Source: an uncultured Dysosmobacter sp. (GTDB lineage: Bacteria; Bacillota; Clostridia; Oscillospirales; Oscillospiraceae). From it: 64,000 nt of DNA. Each line of letters starts with the position of its first letter. Positions within the stretch are counted from its first letter, which is position 1. Below the pieces are notes generated by a model. The model saw nothing but the letters and a program-made list of their open reading frames with translations, did no database searches and had not been told where the DNA came from. The position numbers and the translations under genes are program-made. Below are positions 56,830 to 64,000 of this stretch, one piece after another. The stretch covers positions 22,826-86,825 of the forward strand of contig NZ_CANRKH010000011.1 of NCBI RefSeq assembly GCF_947631165.1, given 5' to 3'.

Positions 56830-57717
56830 TCACAGCCCTCCCTTCCGCACCATCTCCATGAAAGCGGCGGCCGCGGCGGTGGGGGTCACGTCCCGCAGGG
56901 TGCACATGTCCACGCTGCGGGCGGGAATATCAAAATCGGTTTTCAGCAGGCGGATGTCCCCGGCGTCCAGGGTGTCTTGGACGAATTCCAGTGTGACCCC
57001 CGCCACGCCCAGGCCGATGCGGGCCAGGGACACCAGCAGCTGGCGGGAGCTCAGCTCGATCTCGGGCGTCAGGGTCACGCCGCTCTTGAGAAAGTACTGC
57101 TCCAGAAATACCCGGCTGCTGGCCTTCCTCTCCAGCAGGATCAGGGGGAAGGCGGCGATCTCCTGCAGGGTGTGGGCGTGGTCGAAATCGCAGTCATAGC
57201 CGCTGCCCGCCACGAAAACGGAATGTGTCGCGAAGCAGGGCCAGTTCTCCACAGCGCTGTCGGCAGGGGAGGAGGCGAAGGCGATGTCCACCGCGCCGGA
57301 GCGCAGCATGCTCAGCACCTTGGCGCTGCGGCCGGAGACGATCTTTAGCCGGATGCCGGGGTGCTGGCGGTGGAACGCGTCCAGATAGGGGGTCAGGAAC
57401 CAGCTGGTCACGGTGTCGCTGGCGCCGATGACCAGAGTGCCCAGCAGCAGCTGCTGGGCCTGGGACAGCTTGTCCTCGCCGGTGGCCAGCAGGCCCAGGG
57501 CGCTGCGGACGTATTGATACAGCATCTGTCCCTCGCCGGTGAGGGACACGCCCCGGGGGCTGCGGGCGAAGAGACGGGCCTGCAGGGCGGTCTCCAGCTG
57601 CTTGATGGACTGGCTCACCGCCGACTGGGAGATGTACAGGTTTTTGGCGGCGGAGGAGATGTTGCCGGTCTCGGCCACCTCCTTAAATACACGGTAAAGC
57701 TCCAATTTCACGGCCAT
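56830..57717 (-). CDS. LysR-family transcriptional regulator
   Basis: A 295-residue LysR regulator. The winged HTH (residues 1-60) has FKEVAETGNISSAAKNLYIS and QSAVSQSIKQLETAL. The substrate-binding domain (~90-295) has LLLGTLVIGASDTV, which begins the co-inducer pocket, and ARIGLGVAGVTLEFV. It is a CysL/CysB-like length. The pathway controlled is unknown; the gene downstream is a degraded channel. The start at 57717 is preceded by GGAGGAACC. Confidence 0.92.
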   Translation of the reverse strand: MAVKLELYRVFKEVAETGNISSAAKNLYISQSAVSQSIKQLETALQARLFARSPRGVSLTGEGQMLYQYVRSALGLLATGEDKLSQAQQLLLGTLVIGASDTVTSWFLTPYLDAFHRQHPGIRLKIVSGRSAKVLSMLRSGAVDIAFASSPADSAVENWPCFATHSVFVAGSGYDCDFDHAHTLQEIAAFPLILLERKASSRVFLEQYFLKSGVTLTPEIELSSRQLLVSLARIGLGVAGVTLEFVQDTLDAGDIRLLKTDFDIPARSVDMCTLRDVTPTAAAAAFMEMVRKGGL

Positions 57718-57878
57718 GGCGGTTCCTCCTGCAATCAGGCATGCTTATAACAACGCCACCATTATAAGTGAGTTCGCCGCCGTTGGCAAGCCCCGCAAGA
57801 GAATTTTCCCCGCCCTCCTTGCAAAAGACGCCATTTTTGATATACTACATAGAAAAGCGGAAGCATGGAGGAGACGCT

Positions 57879-58652
57879 ATGCTGTATCATATTCTGGCGG
57901 TGGGCGACGTGGTGGGCGAACCGGGGCTGCGGCACCTGGAAAAGACCCTGCGGCCCCTGCAAAAGCTGAAAAACATCCACTTCACCGTGGTCAACGGAGA
58001 AAATGCCTCCGGCGTGGGACTGACGCCGGACCAGGCCCGGCGCATCTATGACGCCGGGGCCGACGCGGTGACGCTGGGCAACCACACCTTCGGCAAGATG
58101 CAGATCAGGGATCTGCTGGACGACGTTCCCTGGCTGCTGCGGCCTGCCAACTATACGGGCCGCGCCCCCGGCCGGGGCTGTGAGATATTCGGCCTGGGCG
58201 GCGTCCGGGTGCGGGTCGTGAACCTCATCGGCCGCTGCGGGCTGGACTGGAAGGCCAACGATCCCTTCACCACGGCGGACAAGCTGCTGAAACCGGGCCA
58301 GGCGGACTTCACGCTGGTGGACTTCCACGCCGAGGCCACCAGCGAAAAGCTGGCCCTGGGCTATTATCTGGACGGCCGGGTCTCCGCCCTGTGGGGGACC
58401 CACACCCACGTGCCCACGGCGGACGAGGGTGTTTGTCCAAAAGGTACCGGTTACATCACGGACCTGGGCATGACCGGCCCCGTGGAGTCGGTGCTGGGCG
58501 TGGACTGCAGCCAGTCCATCGAGAATTTTTTAGGCGGCCTGCCGGGCCGCTTCCGCACGGCGGAGGGCCCCTGCAAGCTGCAGGGGGCGGTGTTCACGCT
58601 GGACAGTGCCACCGGCCTGTGTACCGCCGTGGAGCGGGTCGATATTCGATAA
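57879..58652 (+). CDS. ymdB: YmdB-family metallophosphoesterase
   Basis: A 257-residue TIGR00282 metallophosphoesterase. Metal ligands: HILAVGDVVGEPG, VVNGENASG, TLGNHTFGK, FTLVDFHAEATSEK and GTHTHVPTADE. YmdB of Bacillus hydrolyses 2',3'-cyclic nucleotides and affects biofilm formation. In many genomes it follows rny (RNase Y), which is not seen here. GGAGGAG supports the ATG at 57879. It begins a gene cluster with a YbaK protein and a nuclease. Confidence 0.92.
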   Translation: MLYHILAVGDVVGEPGLRHLEKTLRPLQKLKNIHFTVVNGENASGVGLTPDQARRIYDAGADAVTLGNHTFGKMQIRDLLDDVPWLLRPANYTGRAPGRGCEIFGLGGVRVRVVNLIGRCGLDWKANDPFTTADKLLKPGQADFTLVDFHAEATSEKLALGYYLDGRVSALWGTHTHVPTADEGVCPKGTGYITDLGMTGPVESVLGVDCSQSIENFLGGLPGRFRTAEGPCKLQGAVFTLDSATGLCTAVERVDIR

Positions 58653-58674
58653 AAGAGAACAGGAGAGAACAGCT

Positions 58675-59163
58675 ATGTCGATTCAAAAAGTGCGCGCGTA
58701 TATGGAAAATTTAGGCGTCGCGGACCGCATCCGGGAATTTGAGGTGTCCTCCGCCACAGTGGAGCTGGCGGCGGTTGCCGTGGGCGTGGAGGGCGCCCGC
58801 ATTGCCAAGAGCCTCAGCTTCAAGGTGGAGGATCAGCCTATCATCATTGTGGTGGCGGGGGACGCCAAGGTGGACAACAGCCGCTACAAGGCCCAATTCC
58901 ACACCAAGGCCAAAATGCTGACCCATGAGGAGGCCCATACCCTTATCGGCCACGACGTGGGCGGCGTATGCCCCTTCGCCCTGCCGGAGGGCGTGAAGGT
59001 CTACCTGGACGTGTCCCTGCGGCGGTTCGGCACCGTGTTTCCCGCCGCCGGCAGCGATAACAGCGCCATTGAGCTGACCTGTGAGGAGCTGGAGCGGTAT
59101 TCCTCCAATTTTGTGGAATGGGTCGATGTGTGCAAGGCGTGGCGGCCGGAGGAGCAGGCATAA
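58675..59163 (+). CDS. YbaK/EbsC-family aminoacyl-tRNA deacylase
   Basis: A 162-residue YbaK/ProX-like domain. VGVEGARIAKSLSFKV, IIIVVAGDAKVDNSRYK, and the VGGVCPFALPEGVKVYLD region contain the conserved lysine and GG-P motifs. Such proteins hydrolyse misacylated tRNA (for example Cys-tRNA-Pro). AGGAGAG is upstream of the ATG. It lies 22 bp after ymdB, so it is likely co-transcribed. Confidence 0.92.
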   Translation: MSIQKVRAYMENLGVADRIREFEVSSATVELAAVAVGVEGARIAKSLSFKVEDQPIIIVVAGDAKVDNSRYKAQFHTKAKMLTHEEAHTLIGHDVGGVCPFALPEGVKVYLDVSLRRFGTVFPAAGSDNSAIELTCEELERYSSNFVEWVDVCKAWRPEEQA

Positions 59164-59184
59164 CGCCGGAGAGGGGATGCCCAT

Positions 59185-60279
59185 ATGCTGAAATTTATCC
59201 ACGCCGCTGATTTCCATCTGGACAGCGCCTTCGGCGCGCTGTCCGCCCAGCAGGCGGCGGCCCGCCGGCGGGAGAGCCGGGAGCTGGCCTTCCGCCTGGC
59301 CAACTATGTCAACAGCCATGAGATCGGCCTGGTGCTGCTGGCGGGGGACCTGTTCGACAGCGGCAGCGCCTTCCGGGAGACGGGGGAGCAGCTGGCGGAG
59401 GCCCTGGGGCAGATGCGCGCGCGGGTCTTCATCGCCCCCGGCAATCACGACTGGGCCGGCCCCGGCAGCCCCTGGCTGACGGTGGACTGGCCGGAAAATG
59501 TACATGTGTTCCGGGAAAACCGCCTGACGGCGGCGGAGCTGCCGGATCGGGCCGTGACCATCCACGGCGCGGCCTTCACCGGCCCGGAGCAGGCGGAGGG
59601 CCTTCTGCGGGGCTTTGCCGCCCCGGCGGACGGCCGGGTCCACATCGGCCTGCTCCACGGGGAGCTGGACCCCGCCGAGGCCCGCTACGATCCCATCCGC
59701 CGGGAGGAGATCGCCGCCAGCGGCCTGCACTATCTGGCCCTGGGCCATATCCACAAGCGGATGGAGCCGCTGCGCTGCGGCGGGACGCTGACGGCCTGGC
59801 CCGGCTGCATCGAGGGCCGGGGCTTCGACGAGCTGGGGGAGAAGGGCTTTTACGAGGGAACGATAGCGGACGGCGGAGAGATCTCCCTGACCTTCGTCCC
59901 CTTCGCCCGGCGGCGGTATGAGATCCTGGAGGTGGACGTGACGGGGAAATCCCCCCGTGCCGCCGTGGAGGCGGCCCTGCCGGAGGACACCGCCCAGCAC
60001 CTGTACCGCATCGTGCTCACCGGCGAGACCGGCGAGGGCGGCGCCGGCGCGGCCGCGCTGCGGGAAGCCCTGGCGGACCGGTTTTACGCCCTGGAGGTCC
60101 GGGACCGGACCCGCATGGCGGAGGACGTGTGGGCGCGGGCGGGAGAGGACTCCCTGCGGGGCCTGTTCCTCCGGGAGCTGCGGGCCAGATGGGACAGGGC
60201 CGGGACCGAAGAGGAGCGGGAATCCATAACCCAGGCGGCCCGCTTTGGACTGGCGGCGCTGGACCACAGGGACTTGTGA
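59185..60279 (+). CDS. DNA repair exonuclease (SbcD/YhaO-like metallophosphoesterase)
   Basis: A 364-residue Mre11-type calcineurin-like phosphoesterase. Metal motifs: FIHAADFHLDSAFG, LLAGDLFDSG, APGNHDWAG, GLLHGEL and LALGHIHKR. The C-terminal ~130 residues form the capping and coiled-coil-binding part. Normally a large ATPase (SbcC or YhaN) is encoded just downstream; here an asparaginase gene follows after a repeat, so the partner is missing locally. GGAGAGGGG precedes the ATG. Confidence 0.9.
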   Translation: MLKFIHAADFHLDSAFGALSAQQAAARRRESRELAFRLANYVNSHEIGLVLLAGDLFDSGSAFRETGEQLAEALGQMRARVFIAPGNHDWAGPGSPWLTVDWPENVHVFRENRLTAAELPDRAVTIHGAAFTGPEQAEGLLRGFAAPADGRVHIGLLHGELDPAEARYDPIRREEIAASGLHYLALGHIHKRMEPLRCGGTLTAWPGCIEGRGFDELGEKGFYEGTIADGGEISLTFVPFARRRYEILEVDVTGKSPRAAVEAALPEDTAQHLYRIVLTGETGEGGAGAAALREALADRFYALEVRDRTRMAEDVWARAGEDSLRGLFLRELRARWDRAGTEEERESITQAARFGLAALDHRDL

Positions 60280-60282
60280 GGA

Positions 60283-60407
60283 ATTAGGAATTTTCATTTG
60301 ATCAGGAATTAGAAATTCCGGCGTTTTGCTTTGCCGGGCAGATCATTCCGCCAGAGGCGGAATACGCCAATTCCTGACGTCTGCTCCCTCATTCCTAATC
60401 GAGATTG
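60283..60407. repeat. GAATTAGGA-type dispersed repeat, copy 2 (inverted)
   Basis: Contains GAATTAGGAATT, GAATTAGAAATTCCGG, TTTGCCGGGCAGATCATTCC, GCCAGAGGCGGAAT and CATTCCTAAT. The reverse complement follows the order of the copy at 43644-43741, with a short insertion. It lies between the nuclease and asparaginase genes. Confidence 0.7.
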
Positions 60408-60426
60408 GGGAAAGGACTTTTTTGTG

Positions 60427-61425
60427 ATGAAAAAGATCTTGATGATCGGCACCGGCGGCACCATTGCCTCTGAGATGACGGACAGCGGACTGGCCCCGGA
60501 GCTGACCACGGAGCAGCTGCTGGCCCGCATCCCCGCCATCTCCCGCATCTGCGAGGTGGACTGCCTCCAGCTATTGAATCTGGACAGCACCGACGTCGGG
60601 CCGGAGCATTGGCTGCTGCTGGCCCGGTGCATCCGGGAGCGGTATGACCGGTACGACGGCTTCGTGGTGACCCACGGCACCGACACCATGGCCTATACCG
60701 CGGCGGCCCTCAGCTATCTGATCCAGAACGGGCCGAAGCCCATCGTCCTCACCGGCGCCCAGAAGCCCATCGGCTTCGACTCCACCGACTCCAAGGACAA
60801 CCTGACGGACGCCTTCCGCTGCGCGGCGGAGGACATGCCCGGCGTAGCCATCGTGTTCAACCACAAGGTCATTCTCGGGACCCGGGCCAGAAAGACCCGG
60901 TCCAAGAGCTTCCAGGCCTTTTCCAGCATCAACTATCCCGACCTGGGGGTCCTGCGGGACGGGGTCCTGCTGCGCTACATCCGCCAGGACTGCGCTGCCG
61001 CTCCCACCTTTTATGACCGGCTGGACAGCCATGTGGCCCTGCTGAAGCTGATCCCCGGCATGGACCGGTCCGTGGCGGATTTTCTGCTGGAGCGGAACGA
61101 CGCCCTGGTGATCGAGAGCTTCGGCGTGGGCGGCCTGCCGGAGGCCGGGGGCTTTTTCGACTGCGTGAGCCGCTGGATGGCGGCGGGGAAGGTGGTGGTC
61201 CTCACGACCCAGGTGGCCAACGAGGGCAGCGACCTGGGGGTCTATCATGTGGGCTACCGGCTGAAAAGCGACCTGCAGGTGCTGGAGGCCTACGATATGA
61301 CCACCGAGGCGGTGACCGCCAAGCTGATGTGGATCCTGGGCCAGACCCGGGACCTGGTCCAGGTGGAGCGGCTGTTTTACGCCCCGGTGGCCCGGGATAT
61401 CCTGTGGCCCCAGGAACTGCGGTGA
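60427..61425 (+). CDS. L-asparaginase (type I)
   Basis: A 332-residue asparaginase that deaminates asparagine to aspartate and ammonia. The first catalytic threonine is in IGTGGTIASEM and the second in VVTHGTDTMAYTAAA, followed by LTGAQKPIGFDSTD. There is no signal peptide, so it is the cytoplasmic type. GAAAGGAC precedes the start; GTG at 60424 is a possible alternative. A repeat array fills its 3' flank. Confidence 0.94.
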   Translation: MKKILMIGTGGTIASEMTDSGLAPELTTEQLLARIPAISRICEVDCLQLLNLDSTDVGPEHWLLLARCIRERYDRYDGFVVTHGTDTMAYTAAALSYLIQNGPKPIVLTGAQKPIGFDSTDSKDNLTDAFRCAAEDMPGVAIVFNHKVILGTRARKTRSKSFQAFSSINYPDLGVLRDGVLLRYIRQDCAAAPTFYDRLDSHVALLKLIPGMDRSVADFLLERNDALVIESFGVGGLPEAGGFFDCVSRWMAAGKVVVLTTQVANEGSDLGVYHVGYRLKSDLQVLEAYDMTTEAVTAKLMWILGQTRDLVQVERLFYAPVARDILWPQELR

Positions 61426-61448
61426 AAGGCTTGTGAACCGCGCGCGGA

Positions 61449-61594
61449 GCGATCAAATGCTGCGGCTGGCAAACAAAATGTTGCAGAGAAGCAATCAATT
61501 ATTGCCCCGGGAAATCAGTTGTTGCCGGGGGGCAATCAAAAATTGCGGGGGAGCAATCCATTGTTGCCGGGGGCAATCAAACGTTACACGGGAC
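61449..61594. repeat. Seven-unit array of mini-hairpins with 20-22 bp period
   Basis: Units begin at about 61449, 61469, 61491, 61511, 61532, 61553 and 61573. The consensus is GCAATCAA-n-TTGCCGGGGG; single units include GCAATCAAAAATTGC and GCAATCCATTGTTGC, each a short inverted repeat separated by G/C-rich spacers. The spacing is close to two helical turns. An eighth related unit, GCAATCAATATTGAC, lies at 61821-61835. This is not a CRISPR, since spacers are ~6 bp. Confidence 0.8.
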
Positions 61595-61601
61595 AAAAAG
61601 C

Positions 61602-61632
61602 AAAAGCGGAGGGATCTTTCCCTCCGCTTTTT
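61602..61632. terminator. Bidirectional terminator
   Basis: AAAAGCGGAGGGA, loop TCTT, complement, TTTTTC; it ends the asparaginase transcript and the convergent RHH gene. Confidence 0.85.
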
Positions 61633-61637
61633 CATGT

Positions 61638-61787
61638 TTACTGCTTCTCCCGTTCCCGCAGATAGTCCCGCAGGATCAGGTTGATGCAGGAGGACAGCGC
61701 CCGGTCATCCTCCTCGGCCAGCTTCTTCAGCTTTTCCACGATGTCCCAGTCCAGAGACAGGCTGACATTTACTTTTTTTGATTTCAA
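61638..61787 (-). CDS. Ribbon-helix-helix (CopG-type) small DNA-binding protein
   Basis: A 49-residue protein starting from TTG at 61785-61787 with AGGTGATG upstream. The sequence KKVNVSLSLDWDIVEKLKKL then AEEDDRALSSCINLILRDYL is a typical RHH fold: a beta-strand for DNA contact and two helices for dimerisation. RHH proteins act as antitoxin-type repressors or as partition proteins. It shares a terminator with asparaginase and diverges from the 78-residue ORF. A unit of the hairpin array lies directly upstream of its start, which makes it a candidate array-binding protein. Confidence 0.75.
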   Translation of the reverse strand: MKSKKVNVSLSLDWDIVEKLKKLAEEDDRALSSCINLILRDYLREREKQ

Positions 61788-61830
61788 AACGCATCACCTA
61801 AGATAGATTAACATGAAATCGCAATCAATA

Positions 61831-61876
61831 TTGACAACTATTATGATTTACTGTAAACTAGCAAATTATAATAGTT
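61831..61876 (+). promoter_or_regulatory. Promoter with inverted repeat, ORF 61913
   Basis: TTGACA (61831-61836), 17-bp spacer, TAAACT (61854-61859). AACTATTAT (61836-61844) and ATAATAGTT (61868-61876) are exact complements, straddling the -10 region. The repeat unit GCAATCAATATTGAC overlaps the -35 element. Confidence 0.65.
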
Positions 61877-61912
61877 TTATGGCTTTGGAAAATTGAAAGG
61901 GTGGGAAAAGAT

Positions 61913-62149
61913 ATGGAAGCAAAAGAAACAGACGATATCGACATTCTGCGGCAGATGTACGCCACCATCTTCGGCGGGGCCGACGAGGCGCTGTCCCTGC
62001 TGGAGGAGGGCAATGTCTGGCAGGCCAGGGACTATCTGCAGCGGGCGATGTCCGCCGCGGAGGAGATCTATATAGCGGGCCAGGCCGCCGGTGACGAATT
62101 CACCGCTCGCCGCGCCCGGCGGGACGGCTTCGCGGATGATTTTTCTTGA
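61913..62149 (+). CDS. Small hypothetical protein
   Basis: A 78-residue acidic helical protein (DIDILRQMYATIFGGADEAL, then QARDYLQRAMSAAEEIYIAG). No transmembrane segment. It is preceded by GAAAGGGTGGG and a good promoter at 61831. The stop codon overlaps the -35 element of the cys T-box promoter. Family unknown. Divergence from the RHH gene and a shared regulatory gap suggest they may be controlled together. Confidence 0.65.
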   Translation: MEAKETDDIDILRQMYATIFGGADEALSLLEEGNVWQARDYLQRAMSAAEEIYIAGQAAGDEFTARRARRDGFADDFS

Positions 62150-62174
62150 CACCCCGGAAAAACCCTGCTAATAT
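62146..62174 (+). promoter_or_regulatory. Promoter of the cysE-cysS operon
   Basis: TTGACA (62146-62151), 17-bp spacer, TAATAT (62169-62174). The -35 hexamer overlaps the stop codon of the upstream ORF. Confidence 0.8.
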
Positions 62175-62194
62175 ACTGGAGTAATCGAATAGCG

Positions 62195-62410
62195 TGATGA
62201 TCGGAAAGAGTAACAGCGAGGCCAAAGAACAGAGAGGGCGCGTCACCGGCTGCAAGCGCGCCTGCGGCGGCGGCTGCGAAGTGCGTCCGGGAGCGCGGGG
62301 GATGTGGAAGCCCTCCGCCTGGCCTGCGTCAACGGCTTTCCTTGAGTGATAAAAGAGAGTGGAACCGCGATCCGTCGCCTCTCGTACTTCGGTACGGGAG
62401 GCGCTTTTTC
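62195..62410 (+). ncRNA. T-box leader of cysE-cysS (probably tRNA-Cys responsive)
   Basis: Stem I begins with GGAAAGAGTAACAG (AGTA box). The T-box sequence GAGTGGAACCGCG is at 62357-62369. The terminator CGCCTCTCGTAC-TTCG-GTACGGGAGGCG with CTTTTTC follows at 62376-62409. Uncharged tRNA-Cys would stabilise the antiterminator and permit transcription. Several TGC triplets lie in Stem I; the exact specifier was not assigned, and the cysteine identity rests mainly on the downstream genes. Confidence 0.93.
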
Positions 62411-62441
62411 GTTCCCGGCCGGCACAAGGAGTGAATCCGAC

Positions 62442-63140
62442 ATGAGTGAATATCAATCGCCGTCCAGAAAGGGCGGATTGCTGGCGGCGTACCAGCGCCG
62501 CGACCCGGCGGCCCGCAGCAAGCTGGAGATCCTGCTGCTCTACCCTGGCGTCCACGCCATTTTCTACCACCGGATCGCCCATTGGCTCTACGTCCGGAAT
62601 TTGAAGTTCCTGGCCCGGTGCGTTTCCCAGTGGAGCCGTTTCTGGACCGGCATCGAGATCCATCCCGGAGCCAGGATCGGCCGCCGGCTGGTCATCGACC
62701 ACGGCATGGGCATCGTCATCGGCGAGACCGCCGAGATCGGCGACGACTGCCTGATCTACCACGGGGTCACCCTGGGCGGCACCGGCAAGGACCAGGGCAA
62801 GCGCCACCCCACCATCGGCGACAATGTACTCATCTCCACCGGCGCCAAGGTGCTGGGCCCCTTCAAGGTGGGGGACAACGCCCGCATCGCCGCCAACGCC
62901 GTGGTCCTCTCCGAGGTCCCGGAGGACGCCACCGCCGTGGGCATCCCCGCTCAGGTGGTCCGCATCGCCGGCAAAACGACCCACTTCGCCGACGAAGTGG
63001 ACCAGATCAATGTAAAGGACCCGGTGCTGGAAAAGCTGGCGGCGGTCTCCTCCCGCCTGGAGCTGGTGGAAAAGCTGCTGGACGAACAGTATTTGAAAAA
63101 CGATCAACGGGAAAAGAAGCCTGCTGAATTGGAAAAATAA
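62442..63140 (+). CDS. cysE: Serine O-acetyltransferase CysE
   Basis: A 232-residue acetyltransferase making O-acetylserine, the carbon skeleton for cysteine synthesis. The N-terminal helical part has [20 protein letters not shown]. The left-handed beta-helix has [20 protein letters not shown], with the catalytic Asp-His pair, [20 protein letters not shown] and [25 protein letters not shown] precedes the ATG. It is under the T-box and lies 14 bp before cysS, so cysteine supply and use are co-regulated. Confidence 0.96.
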   Translation: MSEYQSPSRKGGLLAAYQRRDPAARSKLEILLLYPGVHAIFYHRIAHWLYVRNLKFLARCVSQWSRFWTGIEIHPGARIGRRLVIDHGMGIVIGETAEIGDDCLIYHGVTLGGTGKDQGKRHPTIGDNVLISTGAKVLGPFKVGDNARIAANAVVLSEVPEDATAVGIPAQVVRIAGKTTHFADEVDQINVKDPVLEKLAAVSSRLELVEKLLDEQYLKNDQREKKPAELEK

Positions 63141-63154
63141 AGGAGTATCTGTGA

Positions 63155-64000
63155 TGTATCTCTATAATTCCGCGACCCATAAAAAAGAGGAGTTCAAGAC
63201 CCATACCCCCGGCCATGTGGAGATGTACACCTGCGGCCCCACGGTGTATCACTTCGCTCACATCGGCAACCTGCGCAGCTATATCATGGAGGACGTGCTG
63301 GAGAAGTACCTGCGCTACGCGGGCTATGACGTGAACCGCGTCATGAACATCACCGACGTGGGCCACCTGACCTCCGACGCCGACGAGGGCGAGGACAAGA
63401 TGCTCAAGGGCGCCAAGCGGGAGCACAAATCCGTCATGGAGATCGCCCAGTTCTACACCGACGCCTTTTTTGACGACTGCCGCAAGCTGAACATCAAGAC
63501 CCCCGACGTGGTGCAGCCCGCCACCGGCCTCATCGGCGAGTTCATCAAGATCGTGAAAAAACTGGAGGAGACGGGCTACGCCTACTTTGCCGGCGGCAAC
63601 GTGTACTTCGACACCAGCAAGCTGAGCCGCTATTACGTGTTCAACGACCACGACGAGGAGGACCTGGCCGTGGGCGTCCGGGAGGGCGTGGAGGAGGACC
63701 TGAACAAGCGGAACAAGAATGATTTCGTCCTCTGGTTCACCAAGAGCAAGTTCGAGGACCAGGCCCTGAAGTGGGACTCCCCCTGGGGCGTGGGCTATCC
63801 CGGCTGGCATATCGAGTGCTCCGGCATCTCCATGAAGTACAACGGCGAGTATCTGGATCTCCACTGCGGCGGCGTGGACAACGCCTTCCCCCACCACACC
63901 AACGAGATCGCCCAGTCCGAGAGCTACCTGGGCCATCCCTGGTGCCCCCAGTGGTTCCATGTGCACCATTTGAACACCCAGAGCGGCAAGATGAGCAAGT
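63155..64000 (+). CDS. cysS: Cysteinyl-tRNA synthetase, N-terminal part (3' end outside window)
   Basis: The first 282 codons of a class I aminoacyl-tRNA synthetase. The zinc and HIGH-type region is MYTCGPTVYHFAHIGNLRSY; INPITDVGHLTSD-type sequence follows (NITDVGHLTSDADEGEDKM). Further zinc ligands lie in WHIECSGIS and LHCGGVDNAFPHHTNEIAQS. The window ends within the KMSKS loop (GKMSK). AAAGGAG lies upstream; the ATG at 63155 starts MYLYNSATHK. Second gene of the T-box operon. Confidence 0.97.

Noticed and set aside
61449..61594. CRISPR array
   Set aside because: Units are 20-22 bp with no unique spacers of ~30 bp, and no cas genes are present.

Overview
The window is about 60% GC and looks like the chromosome of an endospore-forming, gut-type Clostridia in the Oscillospiraceae (Flavonifractor, Lawsonibacter or Oscillibacter-like). 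The evidence is the set of spore genes (spoIVB, spo0A, cwlJ, gerQ, spmA/spmB, abrB, a GerMN lipoprotein, a DacF-like peptidase), a T-box on cysE-cysS, an HtrA protease, and dense gene packing with ATGA overlaps and consensus sigma-A promoters. I saw no rRNA, tRNA, CRISPR array, prophage or complete insertion sequence. Family names are recalled from motifs; no database search was run.

Layout. 1-3.5 kb: the 3' end of spoIVB, a cation/proton antiporter, a NUDIX hydrolase and spo0A. 3.5-6.8 kb: a PadR repressor with two DUF2812 membrane proteins under a strong promoter that carries a duplicated operator. 6.9-10.2 kb: TSCPD protein, glycosyltransferase, cwlJ-gerQ germination pair, nitroreductase. 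10.2-10.65 kb: stacked repeats, including a 163-bp MITE-like element. 10.65-17 kb: D,D-carboxypeptidase; HhH protein, two-component system and GerMN lipoprotein; spmBA; abrB. 17.3-19.8 kb: RNA methyltransferases and an acyl-ACP thioesterase. 20-23 kb: a GEMM-I (cyclic dinucleotide) riboswitch followed by a 915-residue cell-wall-anchored beta-helix protein. 23-36.9 kb: FMN oxidase, DUF4349 lipoprotein, MBL hydrolase, isochorismatase-like hydrolase, RlmA-like methyltransferase, MATE pump, cysteine desulfurase, mtaB, yfbR, BrnQ, RecG. 37-38.6 kb: a 6S-like RNA candidate, then dfrA and thyA. 38.8-47.5 kb: AraC regulators, MATE pump, a 19-residue membrane peptide, dehydrogenases, a COG2509 flavoprotein and a tocopherol-cyclase-like protein. 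47.9-54.5 kb: HtrA, XRE membrane regulator, YchF, an ECF sigma factor overlapping an M23 peptidase, DUF2089 with a membrane partner. 54.5-56.8 kb: a small accessory patch with an AT-rich orphan gene between inverted repeats, an XRE regulator and a decayed TRIC channel gene. 56.8-64 kb: LysR, ymdB, YbaK, YhaO-like nuclease, asparaginase, a seven-unit mini-hairpin array beside a ribbon-helix-helix gene, then T-box-cysE-cysS, cut at the KMSKS loop.

The most interesting items are: (a) the riboswitch-adhesin unit, whose aptamer appears to have A where c-di-GMP riboswitches have the selectivity base G20; (b) the 20-22 bp periodic hairpin array next to a tiny RHH gene that has a further copy of the same unit in its own upstream region; (c) a 19-codon membrane peptide in its own promoter-terminator cassette; (d) several families of small hairpin-rich intergenic elements, some abutting stop codons.
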